From assembly GCF_029016485.1 (NCBI RefSeq), contig NZ_CP092107.1:1488001-1552000 (forward strand): a stretch of 64,000 nucleotides of DNA, in the 5' to 3' direction. The notes beneath the pieces were generated by a model, which was not told the origin of the DNA, did no database searches, and saw only the letters and a program-made list of their open reading frames with translations. This DNA is from Vibrio sp. JC009 (GTDB lineage Bacteria > Pseudomonadota > Gammaproteobacteria > Enterobacterales > Vibrionaceae). This document shows, piece by piece, positions 1 through 10,038 of the stretch. Made by a program: the position numbers and the translations under genes. Positions within the stretch are counted from its first letter, which is position 1. Each line of letters begins with the position of its first letter.

Positions 1-1107
1 GTCATCGAAGCTTGTTGCAGCATCCTGATACTGTTTGCTCTGAAATAGCTGGTAGCCGTCCTGATTGTTGTTTATCCATGGCCCTGCAAGCGCCGGTTTC
101 GGGTTAACAAAGCTTCCCAGGGTGATGACGAGAGCGAAAATAGCGCCCTTTCGGAACAGATACAGTGCAGGGACCAACAGAAGAGGAAGCAACCAGAAAC
201 CGTTGTTGATTCTCTCTTCAAAGGTCTGTGAATCCTGCTTTGCTGAGTCCAGGTCGGCTTTAGCGGTAAATTCACCGATTCTTTCCACATCTGAGTTGTC
301 GTTCTGGATTGGCATAAACAGCCCGCCACTTTTTTTTGCCAGTTCCTGCATATTGTTCAGGTTGGTTTTGGCGATAACCGGAATACCGGCAGAGTTGGAC
401 AAAAGCGAACCGTCTTTCTGCTCAATGGGCGCGCCTTCTTTGCTACCGACGCCCAGCACTGAGACAGACCAGTTGCTGCTTTTGACTTGTCCGCTAATGG
501 CTTTCAGCTCCTGATCGTCAATATCATCGGCCACAATGATAATTTCACCTTTGCTGTATCCTGACTGACGAAAGGTATCAATCGCCAGTTCAACGGCTGC
601 ACCTGCATTGGCTCCGGGATAGGGCATAATTTCAGGAGAAAGATTCACAATCAGGTTTTCCAGCGTCCTGGAGTCTGATGTTAACGGGCTGATGGTATAG
701 GCATCACCGGCGTAGGCAATAAGGCCTGTGTTTCCCTCTTTCCAGTAGGGAAGCAGGTCCAGCGCCTTGTATTTCACCTGAGTAAGGCGGTTGGGTTTGA
801 TATCTTTGGCATAAAGAGAGCGGGACATATCCAGCACTAAAATCCGCGCACTATCCACATCAAAGGCCGGAAGCGGTGCTTTCTGAAAGCTTGGGCCGGA
901 GAGTGCCAGAGTGGTCAGCAGCCAGCAGATTCCAATGATGGCAACAGCCGGTTTGCGGTCAGTTTTATGCGTTAATCCCAGTTTTACTGCGATATGGGAA
1001 GCAATAAGCCCGCTTGATGATGAACTTTTAAAGTACCAGTAAAGCACCAGCCCTAAAGGAGCCAGAGCGATTAACCATTGCGGGTAAAGAAATACAAAAT
1101 CAACCAT
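1..1107 (-). CDS. VWA-domain protein with TPR-like tail (BatB/BatC type), 3' end outside window
   Basis: The reading frame is open from an ATG at 1107 to the window edge, so the C-terminus is missing. Two N-terminal hydrophobic segments (about residues 10-26 and 54-70) precede a von Willebrand A domain whose metal-site motif DMSRS lies at residues 93-97. A further hydrophobic stretch follows, and then a segment beginning NNNQDGYQLFQSKQYQDAA that looks like the first TPR repeat. Membrane-anchored VWA-TPR proteins of this kind accompany MoxR ATPases in Bat operons, which are linked to envelope stress or aerotolerance in other bacteria. It overlaps the upstream VWA gene by 8 nt, indicating translational coupling. 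The molecular role is not established. Confidence 0.85.
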   Translation of the reverse strand, partial: MVDFVFLYPQWLIALAPLGLVLYWYFKSSSSSGLIASHIAVKLGLTHKTDRKPAVAIIGICWLLTTLALSGPSFQKAPLPAFDVDSARILVLDMSRSLYAKDIKPNRLTQVKYKALDLLPYWKEGNTGLIAYAGDAYTISPLTSDSRTLENLIVNLSPEIMPYPGANAGAAVELAIDTFRQSGYSKGEIIIVADDIDDQELKAISGQVKSSNWSVSVLGVGSKEGAPIEQKDGSLLSNSAGIPVIAKTNLNNMQELAKKSGGLFMPIQNDNSDVERIGEFTAKADLDSAKQDSQTFEERINNGFWLLPLLLVPALYLFRKGAIFALVITLGSFVNPKPALAGPWINNNQDGYQLFQSKQYQDAATSFDD

Positions 1108-2068
1108 GATGACGTCTGAGTACTACCAGTATTGCGGATAAAATAAGTGCGATAGTCAGCGGATATTTAAACCACTCTGACTGTGGCCGCCATGTTTCAG
1201 TAATGTTTGAGACAGGCTCCAGTTTGTTAATCGTGTCGTAAATATCCTGAAGATCCTGCTGATTTCTGGCGCGAAAATACTTGCCCCCGCTAAGTTCAGC
1301 GACCTCTGTCAGGGTTTTCTCATCCAGATCTTTGGCGGTATTGACCGTGCGGGTAAAGAAAAACTCCTTTACCTGCATCTCGCCGGCACCGACACCCACG
1401 GTATAAATGGTGGTGCCGTACTTTTTCGCGATCTCAGCGGCCTTTAACGGTTCAAGTACACCGGCATTGTTGGCACCGTCGCTCAGTACCACCATCACTC
1501 TCTGTGGGGCATCACTGTCCACAAAGGTTTTGGTTGCCAGACCTATACCTTCACCGATAGCGGTTTTTTTACCAACCAGTCCAAGAACCGCCTGGTTAAG
1601 CTGAGCTGAAATGGTTTGCCTGTCCAGAGTCAGCGGTGTTTGCAGATAGGCGTGGTCAGCAAACAGAATCAGACCCAGGCGGTCGCCCTGACGTTTATCT
1701 ATAAAGTTTGTAAGCACTCGCTTAACGGCTGACAGCCTGTCTGTAAAGTCACCCTTATGCTCCATATCTTCGGTATTCATTGAACCGGACAAGTCCACAA
1801 CCAGCATCAGATCCCTGTGCTTAGGGTGACTTTCCACCGGCTCACCAAACAGAACCGGTCTGGCTGATGCCGTAACCAGTGCAACCCAGATGATAAGGGT
1901 CAGAACTTTCAGTAGCCGGTTGGACGGGCCGGACATGGAACCACCTTCCGGCAGATAGGGAAGGTGAATAGCAGCACTTTCTTTCGCGGGAGGAGCAAAC
2001 AGGTAAACCAGTACCGGCAGCGGCAATAACAACAGCATCCACCACCAGACAAACTCAAATTGTATCAA
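1100..2068 (-). CDS. VWA-domain membrane protein (BatA type)
   Basis: This 322-residue protein has two N-terminal transmembrane segments (about 9-25 and 53-68), a VWA domain with MIDAS motif DLSGS at residues 92-96, and a C-terminal transmembrane segment just before the terminal RRHHG. The start is a TTG that overlaps the stop of the upstream DUF4381 gene (TTGA), preceded by a strong AAGGAGG Shine-Dalgarno, which supports this unusual start. BatA-like proteins are thought to present the VWA domain in the periplasm as a binding platform working with the MoxR ATPase. The substrate is unknown. Family assignment is firm; function is inferred from context. Confidence 0.88.
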   Translation of the reverse strand: MIQFEFVWWWMLLLLPLPVLVYLFAPPAKESAAIHLPYLPEGGSMSGPSNRLLKVLTLIIWVALVTASARPVLFGEPVESHPKHRDLMLVVDLSGSMNTEDMEHKGDFTDRLSAVKRVLTNFIDKRQGDRLGLILFADHAYLQTPLTLDRQTISAQLNQAVLGLVGKKTAIGEGIGLATKTFVDSDAPQRVMVVLSDGANNAGVLEPLKAAEIAKKYGTTIYTVGVGAGEMQVKEFFFTRTVNTAKDLDEKTLTEVAELSGGKYFRARNQQDLQDIYDTINKLEPVSNITETWRPQSEWFKYPLTIALILSAILVVLRRHHG

Positions 2069-2544
2069 CGCTCCCTCCTTTTTGGTGGCAGGGCATCATG
2101 CAGCCATTTGTCGCACTGCTGAATAAGGTATTCGCGGTCGTATTCCGGGCTTTTTTCATAAAGGGCTGCAATCCAGTCATCGGCATTTTCAGCAAAAATG
2201 GGGTCTTTAACTTGAGTGTCTAAAAATGCAAGCCAGCTGGTTCCGGACAGATGGGCCACTTTCGCTCTGGAGTAGTAACTGAGCACGGCCTGTCTGACGA
2301 TTTCCATCGCGCCGGAAGGGGTAATGGTATTTTTTTCCAGAGTTAGCAGTGCGATAGCTGCTTTTTTCGGTGCATGTCGTTTCTTCTGCCAGCGAATAAG
2401 CAGATAAATCAGGCCAACTGATAGCATGACTGTGCCGATAAGACTCCACCATCCCCAGGCAAACGGCCAGAAACCCGGAGGCTCAGGCAGTTGTAGCGCC
2501 TCTAAAGGCAAAGGATGACTTTGAGTTGTTGTTTCTTGTGTCAT
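2065..2544 (-). CDS. DUF4381 family single-pass membrane protein
   Basis: This 159-residue protein has a Pro-rich N-terminus, one transmembrane helix (about residues 31-51) followed by basic residues (RWQKKRH), and a helical soluble domain. Proteins of this architecture sit between DUF58 and VWA genes in MoxR operons and are annotated DUF4381. It starts 2 nt after the DUF58 stop and its own stop overlaps the TTG start of the next VWA gene, so all three are translationally linked. It is probably a scaffold for the VWA proteins (inference). Confidence 0.8.
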   Translation of the reverse strand: MTQETTTQSHPLPLEALQLPEPPGFWPFAWGWWSLIGTVMLSVGLIYLLIRWQKKRHAPKKAAIALLTLEKNTITPSGAMEIVRQAVLSYYSRAKVAHLSGTSWLAFLDTQVKDPIFAENADDWIAALYEKSPEYDREYLIQQCDKWLHDALPPKRRER

Positions 2545-2546
2545 TT

Positions 2547-3464
2547 TTATGTCCCGGCAATTTGATAGATTAATGGCTTAGCACTGGATATAGAATAGTA
2601 TGGAATTGCGAGCGAGCGGCTCACTTGTTTTATTTTTTCCTGTTCGCTGTTGAACAGGTTCTCCAGTTGCTGTCTGGTTGATTTAGCCGAAAAGTTCAAC
2701 CATTGAGTATTGCGTCCGTTGGTCACTTTTTCTGTTCCCTTAAATTTCGTCTTGCCCATCTCCAAAGGATCATAAAAGTGAACCAGCTGAACGCGGTTAT
2801 GCTGTCTTATCTGAGTCAGTATAGCGGCATCGTCTTCATGAAAACGGACAAAGTCGCTCAGAATAATAATTTCGCTGCCTTTCGGACACAACCTGCGAAG
2901 GGCGTTTAAGCCGTTTTCCATGGTATTACTGGCGGGTTGCGCATTCTGTAATTCGTCATTATGCATTTTGACAATCTGATGCAGCAGTTGAAGTGGCCCC
3001 CGGTTTCGCGAGGTGGGCCTGATATCCACAAGCCGGTTTCCCGTATCGATAACCGCGCCAATCCTGTCTTTCTGCTCCACCGCCAGCCAGCTAATTAGGC
3101 TGGCCATATGAGCCATCTGCACCGATTTAAGCATCAGTGATGAGCCAAATCTCATGGAAGCACTGATATCGGCATAGATAATAACGGGCTGCTCTCTCTC
3201 TTCGGTAAACAGCTTGGTATGTGGTTTACCTGTCCTTGCGGTTACGCGCCAGTCTATGGAGCGGATATCGTCGCCCGGCTGGTATTTTCTCACTTCAGAG
3301 AAATTCATTCCCCGGCCAATCTGTTTGCTCTGGTGCTGGCCATTTATCTGAGACCACAGGCTCTTCGCCGGCGGAAGCCAGCGAATGGTCTGAGCTTTAT
3401 ACTGGAGTAACTCGTTAAAATTCAGAGTCACTCCGTCGCTGTATTTAGGGAGTTCGTGTTGCAT
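2547..3464 (-). CDS. DUF58 domain protein
   Basis: This 305-residue cytoplasmic protein carries the DUF58 hallmark: a GRGMNFSEVRKYQPGDD segment leading to IRSIDWRVTAR, followed by a VWA-like strand with ADISASM. It has no signal peptide or clear transmembrane segment. DUF58 proteins are standard partners of MoxR ATPases and lie between the ATPase and the membrane VWA proteins. It begins 5 nt after the MoxR stop. In this family it probably links the AAA+ ATPase to the envelope VWA proteins; no catalytic activity is assigned. Confidence 0.88.
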   Translation of the reverse strand: MQHELPKYSDGVTLNFNELLQYKAQTIRWLPPAKSLWSQINGQHQSKQIGRGMNFSEVRKYQPGDDIRSIDWRVTARTGKPHTKLFTEEREQPVIIYADISASMRFGSSLMLKSVQMAHMASLISWLAVEQKDRIGAVIDTGNRLVDIRPTSRNRGPLQLLHQIVKMHNDELQNAQPASNTMENGLNALRRLCPKGSEIIILSDFVRFHEDDAAILTQIRQHNRVQLVHFYDPLEMGKTKFKGTEKVTNGRNTQWLNFSAKSTRQQLENLFNSEQEKIKQVSRSLAIPYYSISSAKPLIYQIAGT

Positions 3465-3469
3465 AGAGC

Positions 3470-4426
3470 TTAAGCGCTGCCCACCAGAGTAATCAGTTGC
3501 TGAATGATTTGATTCGGGTGAATGCCTTCAGCCTGAGCCTGATAGGTCAGCAGCAGGCGGTGCCTTAGTACCGGGAAGGCCATTGTCTGCACATCTTCGG
3601 GAGTGACAAAGTCGCGGCCGCTCAGCCAGGCGTGCGCTCTTGCGCAGCGGTCCAGCGCGATTGTGGCCCTTGGACTGACGCCCATCTCAAGCCAGTCTGC
3701 AACCTGAGAGCTGTAGTTATCCGGTGAGCGCGTTGCCATAATCAGTCTGACAATGTACTTCTCTATGCCTTCTGACATATGCACGGCCAGCGCCGAGCTT
3801 CTGGCTTCAAAAATCTCTTTCTGACCGATAAACACATGTTCAGGCGGTGTTTCCCCACGGGCCTCGCCACGGTTTAGCCTCAGGATTTCCAGTTCGCTTT
3901 CAGCGTCAGGATAGCTTACGTCCAGATGCAGCAGGAAACGGTCTAACTGAGCTTCCGGAAGCGGGTAGGTGCCTTCCTGCTCAATGGGGTTCTGAGTCGC
4001 CATCACCAGAAACAGATCCGGCAGTGCATAGGTTTGACGGCCTGCGGTGATCTGTTTTTCAGCCATGGCCTCAAGCATAGCGGCCTGCACCTTAGCCGGT
4101 GCCCGGTTTATCTCGTCGGCAAGGATAAGGGAGTTGAATACCGGTCCCTGCTGGAAGGTAAATTCTCCGGTTTCAGGGCGGAATATATCTGTACCTGTCA
4201 GGTCTGCGGGCAGTAAGTCTGGGGTGAACTGGATACGGTGAAAGTCACCTTCAATGCAGTCTGACAATGTTTTTACCGCCCGGGTTTTGGCAAGGCCCGG
4301 AGGGCCTTCTACCAGGATATGACCATCGGCGAGCAGAGCAACCAGAAGCTGTTTTACCAGTTCTGACTGACCAATAATCTGTGATTCTAAATATTGTTGA
4401 AGCTTTTGGAAGGTTTCAGAATGCAT
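3470..4426 (-). CDS. MoxR-family AAA+ ATPase
   Basis: This 318-residue ATPase has a Walker A GPPGLAKT typical of MoxR proteins, a Walker B LILADEIN, sensor 1 in LVMATQNPIEQEGTYPLPEAQLD, and the C-terminal lid region with SPRATIALDRCARAHAWLSGRDFV. It is the first gene of a minus-strand operon with DUF58, DUF4381 and two VWA genes. MoxR proteins act as ATP-driven chaperones for partner complexes, often metal-site or envelope proteins. The region upstream (4427-4674) should hold the operon promoter; I cannot place it confidently. The client is unknown. Confidence 0.92.
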   Translation of the reverse strand: MHSETFQKLQQYLESQIIGQSELVKQLLVALLADGHILVEGPPGLAKTRAVKTLSDCIEGDFHRIQFTPDLLPADLTGTDIFRPETGEFTFQQGPVFNSLILADEINRAPAKVQAAMLEAMAEKQITAGRQTYALPDLFLVMATQNPIEQEGTYPLPEAQLDRFLLHLDVSYPDAESELEILRLNRGEARGETPPEHVFIGQKEIFEARSSALAVHMSEGIEKYIVRLIMATRSPDNYSSQVADWLEMGVSPRATIALDRCARAHAWLSGRDFVTPEDVQTMAFPVLRHRLLLTYQAQAEGIHPNQIIQQLITLVGSA

Positions 4427-4674
4427 GAACTCAGTTTCTCCTTATAACTCTGCTTTGGCTTCAAAATGGCTAAAAAGTTCCGATTAAAACTAATATTGGG
4501 GCAGGTCTGCGCCTATCAAGGGAAGCCTGGTTAACTGGTTGATATATAGACACCAATCCGATCTGGTTCGCGAAATTGAGACTCAATGGTTGATCTTCAG
4601 GTCAGACTGAAACTGGAATCATGCAAATGAAATAGGTAAACTCCCTGCTAAACGTATTTAATCAGGTATTAGAG

Positions 4675-4875
4675 ATGAGCGATTTTGAGAAAGAGCTTGA
4701 GCAGATGTCTCAGGAAATGGCAAACGAGCCGGAAGAAAAACTGCCTACTCTGGAAGAGCAGAAAGCCATTGTAGCTGAGCTGAAAAAGCTGGAAGCAGAA
4801 GGCAAACTGACTCCGGAAGTGATGGAGCAGTATTTTGGTAAATTCAACCAGGAAAACCAGGTACCAGTTCACTAA
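4675..4875 (+). CDS. Small acidic hypothetical protein
   Basis: This is a 66-residue, highly charged and predicted all-helical protein with no signal peptide, Cys or membrane segment. It is rich in Glu and Lys (KELEQMSQEM, KAIVAELKKLEAEGKL), which suggests a short coiled coil or adaptor. It stands alone, divergent from the MoxR operon and convergent with a chemoreceptor gene, and ends just before a strong hairpin terminator. The coherent composition and its own terminator support a real gene. I do not recognise the family. Confidence 0.65.
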   Translation: MSDFEKELEQMSQEMANEPEEKLPTLEEQKAIVAELKKLEAEGKLTPEVMEQYFGKFNQENQVPVH

Positions 4876-4897
4876 GCACGAATTGTCCGGGATAAAA

Positions 4898-4929
4898 AAA
4901 CACGCACTGGCTCAGGTCAGTGCGTGTTT
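4898..4929. terminator. Bidirectional intrinsic terminator
   Basis: There is a perfect 12-bp stem (AAACACGCACTG with CAGTGCGTGTTT) around an 8-nt loop. An A run precedes it and a T run follows it, so it can stop transcription from both the small plus-strand gene and the convergent chemoreceptor gene. Confidence 0.9.
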
Positions 4930-4933
4930 TGTT

Positions 4934-6850
4934 TTATAGCTTAAACTGATTCATTGTTTCTTGCATATCCGATGCAAGAAGAGCCAGTTCATCACTTGCT
5001 TTGGATATCTGTATACCGCTGTCTTTGGAAGAGGCCACAGCGTCACTGATATTGACGATATTTTTGTTGATTTCATCGGATACTGAAACCTGCTCGGTAG
5101 CAGCACTTGAAATCTGCATATTCATATCGTTAATTGTGGTAACTGAAGCGGCAATTTCACTGAGTGTTGTCTGAGCCACTTTTGCTACTTCAACAGAGGC
5201 ATCTGAGTAGCTGATACTGGACTGCATTGCCTCTACCGCATTATTGGCACCAGACTGAAGTGCTTCGATCATTACCTGAATCTCTTCAGTGGAGCCCTGA
5301 ACTTTGCTGGCGAGTGTTCTGACTTCATCGGCTACAACGGCAAAGCCCCGTCCGTGTTCGCCTGCCCGCGCGGCTTCTATGGCAGCATTCAGTGCCAGAA
5401 GGTTGGTCTGCTCAGCAATATTCCGGATAACAACCAGAACGCTGTCGATATCTTTACTCTGAGTTTCCAGTTTGTTGATAACAGTTTCAGCCTTAGTTAT
5501 GTTCTGGGCCAGTTGCTGTATGGTTTCAACCACTTTTTCTACGTTGCTCTGGCCTTCAATGGTGGCATGATCCGCACTATTGGCAGCAGATGAGGCCTCT
5601 TCTGCATTCTGGGCGATCTCCTGTACCGTCATCAGCATCTGGTTCATGGCGGTTGCGACCTGTTCGGTTTCCTGCTGCTGCATTTCCAGGTTTCTGCCCG
5701 ACTCAGTGGTGATACCGGCAAGCTCTTCCGATGACCCCGCAAGCTGAATGGATACACTGGAAGCCTTGGCAACGGTGCTGTGAACCTTACTTGAGTACTT
5801 ATTAAAAGCTTGCGCCAGTATGCCAAGCTCATCACCGGTATTCTCCTCCAGCCTTTTCGTCAGATCGCCGTCACCTTCGGCGATATCCTGCATTGCCGCT
5901 GCCGTGGCGATAATTGGTCTGGTGATACCCAAACTGATGATATAAGCCGCCAGACTGCCCAGGAGTAAAACGATAACGCCGATAATAATAAACTGCATAA
6001 ATACGCTGTTAATGGCTTCCACGTTACGGGATCTGTCCATCACAACTTCCAGCACGCCGATAGGGTTGCCTGAATAGTCATTGATGGCGTGAAGGAAGAC
6101 AGCACGCGGAGTGTCATTCATTGTCGACTGATAATAAGACTCTTCGGTTTTTCCTGTGAGTATTTCTCTGACTAGCGTTTTATCAGAAAAAACCATTTCT
6201 CCCAGGGTTGAACCAAATGGTGCCAGCTCACCTTTTTTATCTATGTACAAGGCGATATCAACGTTATATGAGGATTTAAACTTTTCAAAAAAAGGCTGCC
6301 CGAAAGACATACCGAATTCCACAGAGCCGGTATGTTCGCCCTTGTAGGAGACAGGTACTACGCCCCGGATACCAATACCGGCAACCCCTTTTTCCAGTCC
6401 CATTATCGGTGATTTGCTACTGTTGGTTTCTATAACGGTTTTACGGAAAGAAGAGAGATCATCACCAAACTTTTCAGGTTTGTGAACGCGGAAAAATGAG
6501 TAAGCGGGTGGCTTGTGAAACTGAAACTGGCGCGCGGCAAAATCAGCTTTCATTACCTTAAAGGTAGGCAGGGTTCTTCTGGCAAGCTCTTCCCGGTTTT
6601 CCTGAGCAAAGTCTTTCTGAATATCTTCGTTTAATGAGATAAGTGTTGCCAGACCGATTGCCAGTTGCCCGGTACTGTCCAACTGGGCTTTGGCAATATC
6701 ATAGTAGTTATGCAGCTCTTTTTTTTCTGCTTCATGGATAATGGTTTTTACACTGTTATTGGAAACAAAAAGCAGCAGCGAAGTAACCAGAAGGATCATA
6801 AAGGTAATCGCGTATATCACCCTTTGTTTGATACTGAGTCGCTTTATCAT
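4934..6850 (-). CDS. Methyl-accepting chemotaxis protein with Cache-type periplasmic sensor
   Basis: This 638-residue chemoreceptor has an N-terminal transmembrane helix (about 12-32), a periplasmic domain of about 250 residues, a second transmembrane helix (about 283-305), HAMP, and the MCP signalling domain. The conserved hairpin tip is present: [20 protein letters not shown] followed by [15 protein letters not shown]. The sensor contains [20 protein letters not shown], a pattern of double-Cache sensors. The C-terminus (MNQFKL) lacks a CheR-docking pentapeptide. The ligand cannot be deduced. It forms its own transcription unit ending at the shared terminator near 4898-4929. Confidence 0.92.
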   Translation of the reverse strand: MIKRLSIKQRVIYAITFMILLVTSLLLFVSNNSVKTIIHEAEKKELHNYYDIAKAQLDSTGQLAIGLATLISLNEDIQKDFAQENREELARRTLPTFKVMKADFAARQFQFHKPPAYSFFRVHKPEKFGDDLSSFRKTVIETNSSKSPIMGLEKGVAGIGIRGVVPVSYKGEHTGSVEFGMSFGQPFFEKFKSSYNVDIALYIDKKGELAPFGSTLGEMVFSDKTLVREILTGKTEESYYQSTMNDTPRAVFLHAINDYSGNPIGVLEVVMDRSRNVEAINSVFMQFIIIGVIVLLLGSLAAYIISLGITRPIIATAAAMQDIAEGDGDLTKRLEENTGDELGILAQAFNKYSSKVHSTVAKASSVSIQLAGSSEELAGITTESGRNLEMQQQETEQVATAMNQMLMTVQEIAQNAEEASSAANSADHATIEGQSNVEKVVETIQQLAQNITKAETVINKLETQSKDIDSVLVVIRNIAEQTNLLALNAAIEAARAGEHGRGFAVVADEVRTLASKVQGSTEEIQVMIEALQSGANNAVEAMQSSISYSDASVEVAKVAQTTLSEIAASVTTINDMNMQISSAATEQVSVSDEINKNIVNISDAVASSKDSGIQISKASDELALLASDMQETMNQFKL

Positions 6851-6899
6851 ATCCAGTCCTTATTTTTTGCAGTATCTACTGGAATTATAGAAGAGGAAA

Positions 6900-6946
6900 C
6901 CAGAACAGTTACTTAAATATCAATAGTATTTAAGAAACTGTTCTGG
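6900..6946. repeat. 47-nt near-perfect palindrome
   Basis: The 11-bp outer arms (CCAGAACAGTT with AACTGTTCTGG) and 8-bp inner arms (CTTAAATA with TATTTAAG) are separated only by one A/A mismatch, with a 7-nt loop. It lies 50 nt upstream of the chemoreceptor start codon, between it and the HD-GYP gene end, and could be a 5' leader hairpin or a protein site. Confidence 0.75.
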
Positions 6947-6968
6947 CTGTTTAAAATGCGACTCATAG

Positions 6969-6996
6969 AGAAGGGAGGCATTGAAACCTCCCTTCT
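6969..6996 (-). terminator. Probable terminator of the HD-GYP gene
   Basis: A perfect 10-bp stem (AGAAGGGAGG with CCTCCCTTCT) and 8-nt loop lie just downstream of the HD-GYP stop on the minus strand. The T tract is poor, so termination may be partial. Confidence 0.6.
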
Positions 6997-7014
6997 GATC
7001 GCTTTGTAGAAAGA

Positions 7015-8274
7015 TTAGGCCGTCGCCATCTCTATCGTGTCCTGATAGGTGGTATTAGCAAAGTTCTGACAGCTTTGAACCACTCTGTTTATCTCTTCTT
7101 TGTGTTCCTCAATAACCCCGAACATATCGGCAGAGAGCGAATCACAGATCTTGTTTTTGATGATGTCAAAGGCAACATCGATGGACAGGCTTTCACGGTA
7201 CGGCCGCTCTTCCATTAATGCTGAGATAATATCTGAGTAGGCCAGGATCTTGGTGCCCTGATCGATACTCTCTTCTCCCAGAGAAAACGGATAACCGTTA
7301 CCGGTTACCTTCTCATGGTGCCTTTCTGACCATGTGACAATTTCAGCAAACCAGTCTGAAACGCTAAGCTCATTGAGTATCTGGCCTGTGTAGTAGGCAT
7401 GCAGCTTCATCAGGTTGAACTCATCGTCGGTAAGTGGTCCTTTCTTTTCAATGATGCCCGGATCGATACCGATTTTGCCAATATCATGCAGATATCCGGC
7501 TACCATCAGCTTTTTACATCTCTCATCGTCGAAGTCAAAGTAGCTGCCAATCAGATGCGCTAAATGGGCAACTGTGTATGAGTGGGAGCTGGTAAAGCGG
7601 CTGCGAAAATCAATGATTCTTGACAGGGTTATGGCAAAATCAATAACGTTGTCAGCGGTGAGCTCAAAATCGAGCGAGAAGTTCAGCTTTCTGAACAGCT
7701 GGTCAATATCCATATTGTTAATATCGATCCAGAAAATATCTGACTTAGAGGCAGCAACAAATGCTTCAAACACTTCGGGATGGAAGGTGGTGCCTACCTT
7801 TTCCCGTATGCCTTCGGTCACTTTCGCTTTCTGATTCAGGATAAATTCATCCGGCGAGATGAGAATATCCACCCGGTCAGCTAAGTGGAGTATATGACTC
7901 TGGAACATAACTTCCCCAGGCTCAGCTCTGGCAGAGTCTTCATAAACGATATGGTGGTGTTTGATAATCTGAGCAATTGTCTTAAAGGCTTCAAATGACC
8001 CCAGCATGCGATAGCCGACAATGCAGTGTGGTTTTGGGTTAGTCACATCATCCTGTATCAGCATATCCCGCTCCTGGACCGATAGCGCACCGATATCGTG
8101 AAGCGCAGCGGCCACCACAAGCTCAAATAGCTCGTCCTCTTTCAGGTTCATCTGCTTACCTATGTGGTAAGAGATAACGGCAACCCGTCTGTGATGTGAT
8201 TTCAGTAAGTAGTTAAAGCTGTCGATAGCTTTGATCATTGGCACAGCCAATTCTTTAAGAGATAACTTATCCAT
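7015..8274 (-). CDS. HD-GYP cyclic-di-GMP phosphodiesterase with tandem HD domains
   Basis: The protein is 419 residues from the preferred ATG at 8274, which has AAGGTG five bases upstream; an in-frame extension to 8346 lacks a ribosome site. The N-terminal half holds one HD domain (VVAAALHDIGALS). The C-terminal half holds the HD-GYP domain, with HDIGKIGI, a downstream His motif (KLHAYYTG), HHEKVTGNGYP, and a final region ILAYSDIISALMEERPYRE. HD-GYP proteins hydrolyse c-di-GMP to pGpG or GMP using a two- or three-metal centre, lowering biofilm signalling. There is no receiver or membrane domain, so it is cytoplasmic. The N-terminal HD may be regulatory. Confidence 0.88.
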   Translation of the reverse strand: MDKLSLKELAVPMIKAIDSFNYLLKSHHRRVAVISYHIGKQMNLKEDELFELVVAAALHDIGALSVQERDMLIQDDVTNPKPHCIVGYRMLGSFEAFKTIAQIIKHHHIVYEDSARAEPGEVMFQSHILHLADRVDILISPDEFILNQKAKVTEGIREKVGTTFHPEVFEAFVAASKSDIFWIDINNMDIDQLFRKLNFSLDFELTADNVIDFAITLSRIIDFRSRFTSSHSYTVAHLAHLIGSYFDFDDERCKKLMVAGYLHDIGKIGIDPGIIEKKGPLTDDEFNLMKLHAYYTGQILNELSVSDWFAEIVTWSERHHEKVTGNGYPFSLGEESIDQGTKILAYSDIISALMEERPYRESLSIDVAFDIIKNKICDSLSADMFGVIEEHKEEINRVVQSCQNFANTTYQDTIEMATA

Positions 8275-8406
8275 GGTCACCTTGCCTGTAATGATTATTT
8301 TTTGTGGCATTCTTCTGGCCACATTAAAAGTGTAGAGCGGATGCACTAGTTCGCAAATTGAGGGAGGAGGGGATATGTTGCAATTTGATTTAGCGCAAAA
8401 AAAGAT

Positions 8407-8436
8407 AAAGGCCCTTTTCTCTCGAAAAGGGCCTTT
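8407..8436 (-). terminator. malK intrinsic terminator
   Basis: A perfect 13-bp stem (AAAGGCCCTTTTC with GAAAAGGGCCTTT) has a 4-nt loop. On the minus strand it is followed by a run of T (the A run at 8397-8405), directly after malK. Confidence 0.9.
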
Positions 8437-8463
8437 CGTTAAAGGGGCATTTACTTTGACTGA

Positions 8464-9603
8464 TTAATTCATTTCTTCCAGCATTCTTTCATAATCCACA
8501 CCGTTCTCTCTGTGCAGACGGCGGCAGGCTGTGCCGTCGCTGTGGAACAGGTGGCAGCGGTTTGCTGCGATGCCAATCTTGAACTTGTCGTCGACTTCTA
8601 CGCCGATTGTGTCTGGTACGCGGTAGATAACATCGGCGTCTGCGCCGTCAAGGTGAAGGTAAACCTGAGTTTCGTTACCCAGCTTCTCAACGATTTGTAC
8701 CTTGCCTTCGATTGTTGCGTCCGCTTCATCAGCATTTAGTAGGTGCTCAGGGCGGATACCCAGAGACATACGCTCACCACGGTTTACTGTTTTACCGTCA
8801 ACCGGGATCCAGAAAGTTTCGCCGTTGGAAAGCTGAACCATAACCTGATCATCACGTACATCTTCAACCTGCACGCTCATAAAGTTCATCTTAGGTGAAC
8901 CGATGAAGCCTGCTACAAAGCGGTTTTGCGGGTAGTGGTACAGCTCAAGAGGGCGGCCAACCTGAGAAACGTAACCGGCATCAAGTACTACGATTTTGTC
9001 AGCCATTGTCATCGCTTCTACCTGATCGTGGGTTACGTAGATCATGGTGCAGCCAAGCTGACGTTGCAGTTTAGTGATTTCACTACGCATGTTTACACGA
9101 AGTGCGGCATCAAGGTTGGAAAGAGGTTCATCCAGAAGAAAAACCTGCGGCTGAGAAACCAGAGTACGGCCGATAGCCACACGCTGACGCTGACCACCTG
9201 AAAGTGCTTTTGGCTGACGATCCAGCAGGTGACCAAGTTGAAGGATTTCAGCTGCGTGAGAAACGCGCTTATCAACTTCACCTTTGTCAGCTTTTGCCAG
9301 CTTCAGGCCAAATGACATGTTATCGTACAGGTTCAGGTGCGGATACAGAGCGTAAGACTGGAACACCATACCAACGCCACGTTTAGATGGTTCTACATCG
9401 TTCATGCGCTCATCGCCGATATACAGGTCACCTGAAGTAATATCTTCTAAGCCTGCGATACAACGAAGCAGGGTAGATTTACCACAGCCTGACGGGCCAA
9501 CGAAAACCACAAATTCGCCTTCTTTGATTTCTAGATCGACGTTCTTTGAAATAAGTACGTCGTCATAAGCTTTACATACATTCTTTAACGTGACGCTCGC
9601 CAT
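8464..9603 (-). CDS. malK: Maltose/maltodextrin ABC transporter ATPase MalK
   Basis: This 379-residue ATPase drives the MalFGK2 importer. It has Walker [10 protein letters not shown] (residues 36-44), the Q loop in [11 protein letters not shown], signature LSGGQRQRV, Walker [11 protein letters not shown] and switch His in [15 protein letters not shown]-terminal regulatory (TOBE) domain follows and contains GIRPEHLL. The length is close to E. coli MalK (371). It is transcribed divergently from malEFG across a 636-bp control region, the classic arrangement. In enterics MalK also restrains the activator MalT; the same is plausible here. Confidence 0.95.
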   Translation of the reverse strand: MASVTLKNVCKAYDDVLISKNVDLEIKEGEFVVFVGPSGCGKSTLLRCIAGLEDITSGDLYIGDERMNDVEPSKRGVGMVFQSYALYPHLNLYDNMSFGLKLAKADKGEVDKRVSHAAEILQLGHLLDRQPKALSGGQRQRVAIGRTLVSQPQVFLLDEPLSNLDAALRVNMRSEITKLQRQLGCTMIYVTHDQVEAMTMADKIVVLDAGYVSQVGRPLELYHYPQNRFVAGFIGSPKMNFMSVQVEDVRDDQVMVQLSNGETFWIPVDGKTVNRGERMSLGIRPEHLLNADEADATIEGKVQIVEKLGNETQVYLHLDGADADVIYRVPDTIGVEVDDKFKIGIAANRCHLFHSDGTACRRLHRENGVDYERMLEEMN

Positions 9604-9972
9604 GTAGCCTGTCCTCGATTAATTTTTTATAACTTACCTCGCACACGAGCATTGTAGGGTGCAGAGTAATTGGAAACTGTTTAGGGATTGTTTTTATAAA
9701 AAGAAAAAAGGGTGATGCCTATTTCAGGACAAACATCACCCATTAAAGCCAAATGCGGGTCAGCTTTCCCCCACACAAGCCTGTATGCATCCCCCGTAAA
9801 TAAATACCTCTAATTGCATACAAGTTGTGACAGCTGACCCCCGGGCATTACAAGCCAGTGATTACATAACACTGGAAAGGGTTCTTACCATCCACTCTTG
9901 GATGTATGCAGTTTCTTAGATTTTGGCTGTTCATACATCCTCCCGGAAAAAATAATTACGGGGGTAGTAGAG

Positions 9973-9982
9973 GGGGAGGAGG
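9973..9982 (+). promoter_or_regulatory. MalT box
   Basis: The sequence GGGGAGGAGG is an exact match to the MalT consensus, lying in a purine-rich tract about 260 bp upstream of the malE start. Confidence 0.7.
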
Positions 9983-10038
9983 CTTAGAGGGGGGATAAAT
10001 ACAAAGTAAGACGGAGATCAAATAAAAGCATAGATTTA

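Noticed and set aside
65..514. 149-residue plus-strand frame at the window start
   Set aside because: It is antisense to the VWA/TPR gene, which has a MIDAS motif, membrane helices and operon context.
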